Assembly (NCBI GenBank): GCA_020430865.1
Contig: JAGQIY010000185.1
Location: 1 to 11,352 of the forward strand
Direction: 5' to 3'
Origin: Myxococcales bacterium
GTDB lineage: Bacteria; Myxococcota; Polyangia; Polyangiales; Polyangiaceae
DNA length: 11,352 nucleotides
Shown: piece by piece, positions 5,387-11,352 of the stretch
Layout of the letters: each line of letters starts with the position of its first letter
How positions within the stretch are numbered: position 1 is the first letter of the stretch
Made by a program: the position numbers and the translations under genes
The notes under the pieces: model-generated
Databases searched by the model: none
Seen by the model: only the letters and a program-made list of their open reading frames with translations
What the model was told of the DNA's origin: nothing

Positions 5387-8163
5387 TCGATCACCGCCTT
5401 ACCCAGGAACACCTGAACGCCGCCTTCACCGGCGATGGCAAGATCCATCACACCGTCGCCGTTGTAGTCGGAGCTGACCACGCTGTTGCCTCCCCGCACG
5501 CCCGCCAGTGCCCGCGGATTCATCAGCTTCTTCTGGCCGAAGTCGAAGTCGGCAATCCAGCCGCCCTCGGCGCCGAGCAACACCACCTCGGGGGCGGAGT
5601 CGGTGTCGCCTTGGGTGAGCGCGAAGGAGCCAGGGTCGATGTCTGCAGGGTTCTCGAACACCACGCGCTTGGACACGTCGAGGGTGCCGTTGCCCTCGTT
5701 CTTGTAGAACACGATCTTGGGCTCCGGGATTCCGTCATCGCCTGCCGTCGCGAGGCCAAGCGCAAGGATGTCCTTGCGGCCATCCCCATCGACGTCCCGA
5801 ACCAGAATCTGGCCGTTGTAGACCACGTAGGCTCCCGTGGTCGCCGGTTCGCCGGGCATCGGAGCGGGATCGGGGACACCTGGGTCGGGGCCCCCTGTCA
5901 CGTTTCCTAGCGGATCGAAGAAGTAGCTCTCGTCGGTGAACTGCGGCTCCTCGAGCTGGAACCCGCCATCGACGACGTGGCCAATGATCATCACGGCGCC
6001 GCTGTCACTGGTGCCGGAGACGAAGGCGATCAGCTCGTCGACTCCGTCACCGTCGAGGTCGAGCGCTGCCGTGAGCGCGTTCTCGCCGGACTCCAGCGTT
6101 TCTACCGGCTCGCTGGAGAAGACATCCGCAGAGTCGATCGCCGCTTCGCCGGTGGAAGGCAGTATCCACACGCGGTTGGTGAAGGTGCTCGTCTCGAAGC
6201 TCTCGGTGCTCGACGCGAGCACGGCGACGTCGTTGTGATCGTCGCCGGTGAACTCTCCGATCACCGCCCGCACCGGCAGCGTGCTGCCATCGCTCGCGAG
6301 GAAGAACGGCGACACGAGCTGTCGATCGCTGCTCCCCGTGAGCAGGGCGATGCTCCGACTGTCGGAGTTCTCGGAAGTGGACAGCACGAGTAGGTCCGCG
6401 ATGCCGTCGGAGAACAACTCCTCGACGTTGCCGCTGACCACGCGGTCGATGCGTGCCAGGCGCCCCATGCTCACTGGCTCGCTGGGACCGCCGAAGCCAT
6501 TGCCGAACGCGATGGACAGCGAGTCCCCCGTTTCGACGCCGGCTCCGACATTTCCGTGTGGACCGCGCTCCTTGAACGCCAGGTCGTTGACCAGGTCGCC
6601 GTCGAAATCTCCCACGGTGAGCTCGCTGGGTTCTCCCCGTGCCTGGACCTGAAAGCGATTCAGCCGGCCGTCTCCCACGCCGTTGTAGAAGTCGATGGTG
6701 TTCGAACCCTGGGTCGCGGTTGCGACGTCGGGGATCCCGTTCGCGTTCAGGTCCGCAACCACTGCGGAGGTCCACTTCCCCTCGAAGTTCACGGTAGCGA
6801 TGGTGTAGGTCGCGCCGCCCAGTGGTCCAGATGCCTGGGAGTCCGGGTCGCTCACCAGGATCTGGCTGCCCATCACCAGGTCGATTGCGGCGTCGTCGTT
6901 CAGGTTGCCGACGGCGAGGGGCATCGAGCAGACCAGGGTGTTGCCCAGCGAGATCGCGTTGCCGTCGCCATCCGCCAGCGGCAGCGTCGACAAATCCGAG
7001 TGGAAAGTACCATCGCCGACCCCGAACGCCGCAAAGAGCTCCGAGTCTCCATCGCATTTCGTGCTTCCGTTTGGCTCGGCGCCGATCAGCATGTCCAGAT
7101 GGTGGTCGCCGTTGAAGTCGGCGAGCAACACGCCCGTGCTGATCGTGCGCCCTTGCGGCAGCTTGACGGGGGGCAGCTGACGCTTGGGCGGTGAGGTCTC
7201 GTCGCTGCTGTACTTGTTCCACTTGAGGCTCGCGCCTTCGCGAACGCAAGGTGTGTAGACCCAGACGCTGTTGGCGCCGTGGTAGGCGAGCGCCAGCTCT
7301 TGGCACGGCGATCGCAGCTTGTTCTCGTCCAGGTTGCCCACGGCTGGGTGCCCCGCGAGGTCGGCGACCGGACCCGGGAGGGTGAGCAGGAGATCCACGG
7401 TGTCCGTGGCAGAGAACATGAAGTCGTCGGCCAGCATCAAGATCTCGTCGCCCTTGATGTTCAGCACCTCGCCCCCCACGGTGTGACGGGTCTCCATGGC
7501 GTCCAGGATCACCACCTCCGCATCGCCCGTGCCGACGTCGAAGGGCGAGTACGCTGTCGGCTGCAGCGTGCCGTCTTTCCTGCCTCGCAAGACGTTCAGG
7601 CCCCCACCCAGCTCCGAGCGCAAGACCACCAGGTCCGAGAGGTCGTCCCCCGTCAGCTGACCGATCGCCGGCACGATGGCTGCGCCGCTGACGTCGGTCT
7701 GCGCTTGCTGATTGCCGCGCTCGTCCAGGAAGTGGATACCGAGTTCGGTAGGCGTGACGCTGACTACCTCCGACTGACCATCACCGTCGAAATCGCCGCT
7801 CTCGACGCGGAGCGTGTAGCCCTGGCGGAGCACGCTGCCCGGCGTGTAGCTCCCCGACGCCCTCCGACAGACACCGTCTGTCCCACAGCCAAAACCAGCG
7901 GGGCAGTTGATGGGGTCCGTGCCCGCGGCGCTGCCAGGGGCGGTGCACAGGTAGCGACACTGGTTGTCGGTCCCTCTTGGTGCACAATTACCCTCGGGAA
8001 ACGAATCGCATTCCTCGCCCGCCTCGGGTTCGACGACGCCGTTTCCGCACTCACCACGCTCGATGGTTCCGAGGTTTGCGCAAGCGCTCAGGGCTGCCCC
8101 TGCGAGTGCTACGCCGAGCCAAGCCTTCAAGCTCGAATGATAGCTCTTCGATCTGATGGTCAA
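5383..8163 (-). CDS. Large FG-GAP (VCBS-type) repeat lipoprotein with Cys-rich N-terminus
   Basis: This 926-aa protein has a lipoprotein signal: a hydrophobic core at 14-25 and lipobox L-S-A-C with Cys28; the +2 residue is Ala, compatible with outer-membrane or surface sorting. Residues 38-100 contain eight cysteines and a CGNGVVEPEAGEECD motif like the disulfide-rich modules common in myxobacterial surface proteins. From about 120 to 926 there are at least ten FG-GAP-like calcium-loop motifs: DFDGDGQSE (124), DFNGDHHLD (349), NLNDDAAID (421), DLNANGIPD (471), DFDGDLVND (519), EFTGDDHND (638), DLDGDGVDE (702), DVDGDGRKD (790), DYNGDGVMD (899), with degenerate copies near 168 and 849. This predicts an extracellular beta-propeller-like, Ca2+-binding fold of integrin-alpha type, probably for binding a partner or surface. 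A Pro/Gly linker lies at 757-773. The start is TTG with AGGA seven bases upstream and an in-frame TAG four codons upstream of the TTG, so no longer start exists. Ligand and function are unknown. Confidence 0.85.
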   Translation of the reverse strand: MTIRSKSYHSSLKAWLGVALAGAALSACANLGTIERGECGNGVVEPEAGEECDSFPEGNCAPRGTDNQCRYLCTAPGSAAGTDPINCPAGFGCGTDGVCRRASGSYTPGSVLRQGYTLRVESGDFDGDGQSEVVSVTPTELGIHFLDERGNQQAQTDVSGAAIVPAIGQLTGDDLSDLVVLRSELGGGLNVLRGRKDGTLQPTAYSPFDVGTGDAEVVILDAMETRHTVGGEVLNIKGDEILMLADDFMFSATDTVDLLLTLPGPVADLAGHPAVGNLDENKLRSPCQELALAYHGANSVWVYTPCVREGASLKWNKYSSDETSPPKRQLPPVKLPQGRTISTGVLLADFNGDHHLDMLIGAEPNGSTKCDGDSELFAAFGVGDGTFHSDLSTLPLADGDGNAISLGNTLVCSMPLAVGNLNDDAAIDLVMGSQILVSDPDSQASGPLGGATYTIATVNFEGKWTSAVVADLNANGIPDVATATQGSNTIDFYNGVGDGRLNRFQVQARGEPSELTVGDFDGDLVNDLAFKERGPHGNVGAGVETGDSLSIAFGNGFGGPSEPVSMGRLARIDRVVSGNVEELFSDGIADLLVLSTSENSDSRSIALLTGSSDRQLVSPFFLASDGSTLPVRAVIGEFTGDDHNDVAVLASSTESFETSTFTNRVWILPSTGEAAIDSADVFSSEPVETLESGENALTAALDLDGDGVDELIAFVSGTSDSGAVMIIGHVVDGGFQLEEPQFTDESYFFDPLGNVTGGPDPGVPDPAPMPGEPATTGAYVVYNGQILVRDVDGDGRKDILALGLATAGDDGIPEPKIVFYKNEGNGTLDVSKRVVFENPADIDPGSFALTQGDTDSAPEVVLLGAEGGWIADFDFGQKKLMNPRALAGVRGGNSVVSSDYNGDGVMDLAIAGEGGVQVFLGKAVIE

Positions 8164-8170
8164 GCTGCCG

Positions 8171-8178
8171 TCCTACCT
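8171..8178 (-). promoter_or_regulatory. Ribosome binding site supporting a TTG start for the lipoprotein gene
   Basis: On the minus strand AGGTAGGA is followed by CGGCAGC and then TTG. The alternative TTG at codon 12 has no comparable upstream match, and starting there would remove much of the signal peptide's n-region. Confidence 0.6.
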
Positions 8179-8194
8179 GCACCCAGCTGGGTGC
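8179..8194. promoter_or_regulatory. Perfect 16-bp palindrome directly upstream of the lipoprotein gene's ribosome binding site
   Basis: GCACCCAGCTGGGTGC is a perfect palindrome that ends one base before the AGGTAGGA ribosome binding site. As RNA it can fold into a 6-bp stem with an AGCT loop; as DNA it could be a dimeric regulator site. It is in the 110-bp gap after the kinase gene. It could therefore control the lipoprotein separately from the kinase, or mark processing or termination between them. Confidence 0.45.
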
Positions 8195-8273
8195 GCCCAA
8201 GCCAAGATTCAAGACCTCGCGCCCACGAACCGAGAGCGCGGTTGTGCTGCCGCCCGAGACCGCGGCGCAAGCA

Positions 8274-9920
8274 TCAGAATGGGTTCTCCAGGTCGCCCCC
8301 GCCGTTTGCCTTCTTCTTCACTGGCACGCGCTGAACGATCTTCACCAGGCTCACCGCAATCACCCCGCCGGCCTTGGGTTTCACGTGGACCTTCTTCGCG
8401 AGGTAGCCCGGCGCCTGGAACTCGACCTCGACTTCCTCATCGCCGAACGGGAGCTCGACTCCGTCCGCCGTCGAGCCCACCTTCTTCCCTTCGAGGAAGG
8501 CCTCCACGTCCTTCGGCTTCGAGTCGATGGTGAAGCGCACGCTGGTCGGCTGCGGTGCGACGGGCGCTTCGGCGCTCGGGGGCGCCCCGGTCGACGCTGC
8601 GCGGTCTTCGCTGGCCGACGCTGGCGGCGCGGCCGGAGAAGACGACGTCGGCGGCGAAGCTGTTTCCGCGAGGTGATCTGGCGTCACCGCTGGCGCTCCA
8701 GACCGCAGCAGGAAGACGCCGGCGCCGATACCACCCAACAAGAGCACCCCTGCGGCAGCGAACAGCGCCAGCCGCGAGCTCTTCTTCGGGCTCCCGGTGT
8801 CGACCGCCAGCGGCGCCTGGGTCGACGCACCAGCGGCCTTCTGCAGGTGGTGCTGGATCGACGGCGACATCTGCTCGGTGTCGAGTTCGGTGCGGGATAG
8901 CTCGCCCAGGCGAGGTGTTGGCATTGCGTGTCCACCGCCGGACAACGGACTCACCGTCACGCTCAGGCCGGCGCCCTGGGCCGCCGCTGCCAGCTCTTCC
9001 AGCGCCATGGAGACCGTCTGAGGGCGATCCGCGGCGTCCTTGGCCATCATGCGCTGGATCGGCGCGTCGAGCTCGGCCGGAAGCCCGCAAACCGCGCTCA
9101 AGGCGGGCGCGGGCTCGTTGATGTGCTTCAACATCAACGTGAGCATCTGGTCAGACACGAAGGGGCGCTGACCACTGAGGACCTCGAAGCACATCACGCC
9201 AAACGAGTAGATGTCGGTGCGGTGATCCACTCCAGTTCCGCGGCACTGCTCCGGGGACATGTAGTACGGGGTGCCGATCGGCGCTCCAGTGTTCGTCTTG
9301 TGGCCGCTGGTGGTGTCGCCAAGCAGCTTCGCGATGCCGAAGTCGAGCAGCTTCGGAGTCGGCTTCCCCTCGGAATCAAAGGCAATGTAGATGTTCTCTG
9401 GCTTGAGGTCGCGATGCACGATCTCCTTGGCGTGCGCGGCGTCGAGCGCTCGCGCGACCTGGCGCAGGATCGGGATGGCTTCCTCTGGAGATAGCCTGCC
9501 TCGGCTCTGGATGAACTCGTCGAAGGGCACACCCTCGAGCAGCTCCATCACGTAGTACTGGCGCTTGTCAGGCAAGCTGCCGAACGCGAAGATGTCGATG
9601 ATGTTCTGATGCTGGATCTGGTTCACCGCGCGCGCTTCCGCGATGAAACGTGAGACCATCTGTGGGTTGGACGAATACTCCCGGTTCAACACCTTGACGG
9701 CGACCCGCTTCCCAATCAACGGATGCACGCCGGCGTAGACCGACCCGAAGCCGCCTTCGCCGAGCTTCCTCTCGATCTCGTACTCGCCGACGGTGATCCC
9801 TGGAGTCAGGTCGGGATCCACACCGGCAAAGGCAGCGTCAGGAAGCAGGGTCTCTCCGTCGTGGCCGCACTTGGCGACACCCTCGGGATAGACGGTTCGG
9901 CACTTGGGGCAGGTGGGCAT
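8274..9920 (-). CDS. Transmembrane Ser/Thr protein kinase with N-terminal zinc ribbon and C-terminal PEGA-like domain
   Basis: This 548-aa protein begins with a short zinc ribbon, CPKC at 4-7 and CGH at 18-20. A complete Hanks-type (PknB-like) kinase domain spans about 47-312. It has the glycine loop GEGGFGSV (54-61), Lys76 in VAVKVL, the alpha-C Glu near 95, HRDLKPEN (169-176) with catalytic Asp171, DFG (193-195), GTPYYMSPE (216-224) and DIYSFG (236-241). All catalytic residues are present, so it should be active. A Ser/Thr/Pro-rich stretch (313-383) leads to one transmembrane helix (about 384-405), a low-complexity linker (407-458), and a PEGA-like domain (about 460-528, with GYLAKKVHVKPKAGG) that would be periplasmic. 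Start chosen: ATG at 9920, because zinc-ribbon kinases of this type begin just before the first CxxC; a frame extension to a TTG at 10031 adds 37 residues without domain features or ribosome binding site. The Shine-Dalgarno match is weak. It is likely first in a unit with the FG-GAP lipoprotein and the TPR-PEGA protein. Confidence 0.9.
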   Translation of the reverse strand: MPTCPKCRTVYPEGVAKCGHDGETLLPDAAFAGVDPDLTPGITVGEYEIERKLGEGGFGSVYAGVHPLIGKRVAVKVLNREYSSNPQMVSRFIAEARAVNQIQHQNIIDIFAFGSLPDKRQYYVMELLEGVPFDEFIQSRGRLSPEEAIPILRQVARALDAAHAKEIVHRDLKPENIYIAFDSEGKPTPKLLDFGIAKLLGDTTSGHKTNTGAPIGTPYYMSPEQCRGTGVDHRTDIYSFGVMCFEVLSGQRPFVSDQMLTLMLKHINEPAPALSAVCGLPAELDAPIQRMMAKDAADRPQTVSMALEELAAAAQGAGLSVTVSPLSGGGHAMPTPRLGELSRTELDTEQMSPSIQHHLQKAAGASTQAPLAVDTGSPKKSSRLALFAAAGVLLLGGIGAGVFLLRSGAPAVTPDHLAETASPPTSSSPAAPPASASEDRAASTGAPPSAEAPVAPQPTSVRFTIDSKPKDVEAFLEGKKVGSTADGVELPFGDEEVEVEFQAPGYLAKKVHVKPKAGGVIAVSLVKIVQRVPVKKKANGGGDLENPF

Positions 9921-9945
9921 CTTCTCGGCGCTGGAGATGGTGGGG

Positions 9946-9964
9946 CGGTGTCGCGAAGACACCG
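9946..9964. promoter_or_regulatory. 7-bp inverted repeat in the kinase leader
   Basis: CGGTGTC (9946-9952) and GACACCG (9958-9964) are perfect arms around a 5-nt loop, 25 bp upstream of the kinase ATG. If transcription starts near 9990 it would be a hairpin in the 5' UTR; otherwise it could be an operator. The half-site matches the dyad at 672-694. Confidence 0.4.
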
Positions 9965-10074
9965 AGTCGCGCGGATGGGGCGCGACCAGATCACGATACA
10001 ATAGGGTGCGCGCCTTCCCCGAGGCGATCAATAGTCACGGAACTTTGTCACGCGCGCTCCCGAGAGTCGCCCCG

Positions 10075-10139
10075 CCAGGCGCTCCCACCAGGCGCTCCCA
10101 CCAGGCGCTCCCATCAGGCGTGCCCCCCAGGCGCTCCCC
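10075..10139. repeat. Tandem repeat, five copies of a 13-bp unit
   Basis: The consensus is CCAGGCGCTCCCA. Copies 1-3 (10075-10087, 10088-10100, 10101-10113) are identical; copy 4 (10114-10126) is TCAGGCGTGCCCC; copy 5 (10127-10139) differs only in the last base. A degenerate partial unit may follow. The 13-bp period is not a multiple of three, which argues against coding use. The array lies between divergent genes, about 155-220 bp upstream of the kinase ATG and about 130-195 bp upstream of the zinc-ribbon gene. Confidence 0.9.
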
Positions 10140-10142
10140 AAG

Positions 10143-10159
10143 AGCCGCCCCTGGCGGCT
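10143..10159. repeat. GC-rich hairpin next to the tandem repeats
   Basis: AGCCGCC (10143-10149) and GGCGGCT (10153-10159) are perfect 7-bp arms with a 3-nt CCT loop, immediately after the 13-bp array. There is no T-run on either side, so a terminator call is not supported. Confidence 0.4.
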
Positions 10160-10220
10160 GGTCGACGTCGAGAGGCGCCGCGGACGGCGCTCTTCTTGGC
10201 TACGCCGCCGTTTCGAGGCA

Positions 10221-10242
10221 GCAGCGAACCGCGGCTCGCTGC
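10221..10242. repeat. 7-bp inverted repeat upstream of the small zinc-ribbon gene
   Basis: GCAGCGA (10221-10227) and TCGCTGC (10236-10242) are perfect arms around an 8-nt loop, ending 26 bp before the ATG at 10269. The position would overlap a -35/-10 spacer if TAGCCT (10255-10260) is the -10 box, so it may be an operator. Confidence 0.35.
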
Positions 10243-10268
10243 CGCTCGGTGTGCTAGCCTGGCCAGCT

Positions 10269-10445
10269 ATGCCCGTCTGCAAAGCGTGCGGTGAAGAAGT
10301 CGACGAAGTGGTCCCCGTGAAGGTCAACGGAAAGACCAAGAAGCTGTGCGAGGAGTGCGCCGAGATCGCTGAGCAGGAGCAGGAGATCCTGGAGCAGAGC
10401 GAGTCCGTCGTCCAGGGCATGATGGGCTTCAAGGGCCGGCGCTAG
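10269..10445 (+). CDS. Small two-CxxC zinc-ribbon protein (58 aa)
   Basis: This 58-residue protein opens with MPVCKACGEEV and carries a second knuckle LCEEC. Cys4, Cys7, Cys27 and Cys30 form a textbook four-cysteine zinc ribbon with a short beta turn (VKVNGKTKK) between. The C-terminal half is an acidic helix (residues 31-49, Glu/Gln-rich) that ends in a basic tail, FKGRR. The size, zinc ribbon and charged helix suggest a protein- or nucleic-acid-binding adaptor rather than an enzyme; I do not recognise a characterised family. ATG at 10269 is preferred because CxxC proteins of this kind start just before the first Cys; a GTG at 10251 would add six residues. Neither start has a visible Shine-Dalgarno sequence, and a TAGCCT hexamer eight bases before the ATG makes a leaderless message possible. 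It is divergent from the kinase and convergent with the next gene (13 bp gap). Confidence 0.75.
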   Translation: MPVCKACGEEVDEVVPVKVNGKTKKLCEECAEIAEQEQEILEQSESVVQGMMGFKGRR

Positions 10446-10458
10446 TCTCGCGCGTCGA

Positions 10459-11352
10459 TCAGTCTTCGCTCGCATCGAGCAACTCCGCGAGGAAGCTCCT
10501 CACCGACTCGTGCGTCAGCAGGTGACGTGCGATGTGACGGCCCCGATCGACCAGCGCCTCGCGGGTCTCCTTCAGTATTCCCGCTTCGTCCAGCAGCTCT
10601 TGGAGTGGTCGGCCGGCCTCGTGCTCCAGGAACGCGTTCACCTCGAGCAGGAGAGCTCCACTCAGCGCCTCACCGCGAGCATTGTGTCGCACCACCTCCG
10701 CAGCGAGCTCCGCGGTCGCGCTGCGAACGTCCTCGAGATCGCGCATCACTTCCGCGATCTTCACGTCGCGGAGCGCCGCCAGCGCGTGATGTCGCATGCG
10801 GCGCAGGATGTCCTGGCCTTGAGGGCTTTGGACGCGCTCCAGCAATGCCGCGCGGAACTCGTCTTGAGCCGTGCGGCTGAACTCCGTCACCACCTTCTGC
10901 ATCCGCCCTTCGAGGCCGCCGACCACGCTCTTGCCAACGTCCGAGATTCCTCTGCTCCCTTCGCCGACGCGGCTCTTCAGGCCACGAGCGAGCCCCGAGA
11001 GTGCGCTGCCCCCGGCCGCGGCGAGGCCGCTACCCAGCCCGACGCCTGGCAGTCTCTTGGCGAAGCTCTGCAGCGTGCTCTGGACCACTGGTGTGAGCAG
11101 CTCGCGGAGCAGCTTGGCGTCCACGAGCTCCGCGCCCCATTTGCCCTGGGGAATTTTTAGCCGGGCCAGGCGCTCCTCCACCGCGACCCAGCTCGCTGGC
11201 GTGAGCAGCTCGCCCACCCGCTGGTCCTGCGAGTCGAAGCGCTCGAGCTGACGGTACCAGCCGGGAGTCACGTGCTCGTCGATGAGCTGCGACGCCGCTT
11301 CCCCGCCGAGCGCGACCAGCACCAGGGCGCTGATTCGCTCGAGGTCGACCAA
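10459..11352 (-). CDS. Helical protein of unknown function, C-terminal 297+ residues (5' end outside window)
   Basis: The frame is open to the right edge, so the first visible codon (TTG at 11352) is probably an internal Leu, and the start lies outside. The visible chain is rich in Leu, Ala, Arg and Glu, and predicted helices dominate. A glycine/alanine-rich stretch at about 103-147 (PGVGLGSGLAAAGGSALSG, then RVGEGSRGISDVGKSVVGG) separates an N-terminal helical part from a C-terminal helical bundle. That bundle is highly charged, for example EFRAALLERV, DILRRMRHHALAALRDV and LLLEVNAFLEHEAGRPLQEL. There is no obvious transmembrane segment, catalytic motif or Cys pair. Strong G/C at third codon positions on this strand confirms it over an overlapping 216-codon frame on the plus strand. 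No family is recognised. The stop lies 13 bp from the end of the convergent zinc-ribbon gene. Confidence 0.7.
   Translation of the reverse strand: MVDLERISALVLVALGGEAASQLIDEHVTPGWYRQLERFDSQDQRVGELLTPASWVAVEERLARLKIPQGKWGAELVDAKLLRELLTPVVQSTLQSFAKRLPGVGLGSGLAAAGGSALSGLARGLKSRVGEGSRGISDVGKSVVGGLEGRMQKVVTEFSRTAQDEFRAALLERVQSPQGQDILRRMRHHALAALRDVKIAEVMRDLEDVRSATAELAAEVVRHNARGEALSGALLLEVNAFLEHEAGRPLQELLDEAGILKETREALVDRGRHIARHLLTHESVRSFLAELLDASED

Larger units (their letters stand above)
9921..10268. other. Divergent intergenic region (348 bp) between the kinase and the small zinc-ribbon gene
   Basis: No convincing gene lies here; open frames give Arg/Ser/Pro-rich products driven by the repeats. 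From the kinase side it holds: a 7-bp dyad (9946-9964); a -10-like TATTGT on the minus strand (complement of 9998-10003), the only AT-rich patch upstream of the kinase and lacking a good -35 partner; five 13-bp tandem repeats (10075-10139); a GC-rich hairpin (10143-10159); another hairpin (10221-10242); and a TAGCCT hexamer (10255-10260) just before the plus-strand start codon. Both divergent promoters must lie here. Confidence 0.6.

Noticed and set aside
4352..5416. 354-codon plus-strand frame over the TPR-PEGA gene
   Set aside because: The minus strand has a signal peptide, TPR, PEGA domains and an ATGA junction; the plus frame shows none of these.
6047..7306. 419-codon minus-strand frame inside the lipoprotein gene
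   Set aside because: Same strand, different frame; the translation is extremely Arg-rich, typical of a shifted frame in high-GC coding DNA. It is not evidence of a frameshift, because the lipoprotein frame is intact throughout.
7279..8334. 351-codon plus-strand frame over the lipoprotein N-terminus
   Set aside because: Arg/Val/Gln-rich composition without motifs, opposite a frame with a lipobox and FG-GAP loops.
9921..10031. N-terminal extension of the kinase to a TTG at 10031
   Set aside because: The 37 extra residues have no domain, no ribosome binding site, and span the dyad and the only promoter-like AT patch; the CPKC ribbon fits a start at ATG 9920.
10075..10139. CRISPR array or IS ends for the 13-bp repeats
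   Set aside because: The units are directly adjacent with no spacers, too short for CRISPR repeats, and there is no transposase or terminal inverted repeat nearby.
10028..10432. 134-codon minus-strand frame across the tandem repeats and the zinc-ribbon gene
   Set aside because: Ser/Arg-rich with no domain, and antisense to the clear four-cysteine ribbon.
10510..11160. 216-codon plus-strand frame at the right end
   Set aside because: Minus-strand codons there have much stronger G/C third positions and a regular helical pattern; the plus frame is the antisense shadow.

Overview
The window is high-GC DNA with strong G/C preference at third codon positions. It encodes a family mix typical of predatory or soil Myxococcota: a zinc-ribbon/PEGA Ser/Thr protein kinase, a TPR-PEGA envelope protein, and a large FG-GAP (VCBS-type) lipoprotein with a Cys-rich N-terminus carrying a CGNGVVEP...GEECD motif. 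The best inference is the Polyangia/Polyangiales (Sorangium-like) group. No rRNA, tRNA, IS element, CRISPR or phage gene is visible.

Left part, plus strand: the 3' end of a periplasmic substrate-binding protein gene (2-613) enters from the left edge. A 347-bp gap follows, with two hairpins and a promoter-like sequence. Then comes a DUF481-type outer-membrane beta-barrel gene (961-1842), whose last 16 bp overlap the end of the next gene, which is convergent. Left-centre, minus strand: a ferritin-like diiron protein (3950-2910) lies upstream of a short-chain dehydrogenase/reductase (2738-1827), same direction, 171 bp apart.

Centre, minus strand: the core of the window is a three-gene set read right to left. 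It runs from a transmembrane Ser/Thr kinase with a C-terminal PEGA-like domain (9920-8274), to a 926-aa FG-GAP repeat lipoprotein (8163-5383), to a TPR + two-PEGA membrane protein (5386-4109). The last two are joined by a 4-bp ATGA overlap. A 10-bp inverted repeat after the last gene may mark the end of the unit. The kinase would signal in the cytoplasm with its PEGA domain outside the inner membrane. The other two products are predicted to be exported, so an envelope-sensing or envelope-organising module is a reasonable but unproven reading.

Right part: a 348-bp divergent spacer holds five 13-bp tandem repeats and several hairpins. It is followed by a 58-aa two-CxxC zinc-ribbon protein (10269-10445, plus). 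A helical protein of unknown function (10459-11352, minus) runs off the right edge and is convergent with it, 13 bp away.

Nothing in the window is a recognised defence or mobile system. The most distinctive features are the kinase/FG-GAP lipoprotein/TPR-PEGA set, the tandem repeats in the divergent spacer, and the small zinc-ribbon gene, which lacks a visible ribosome binding site.
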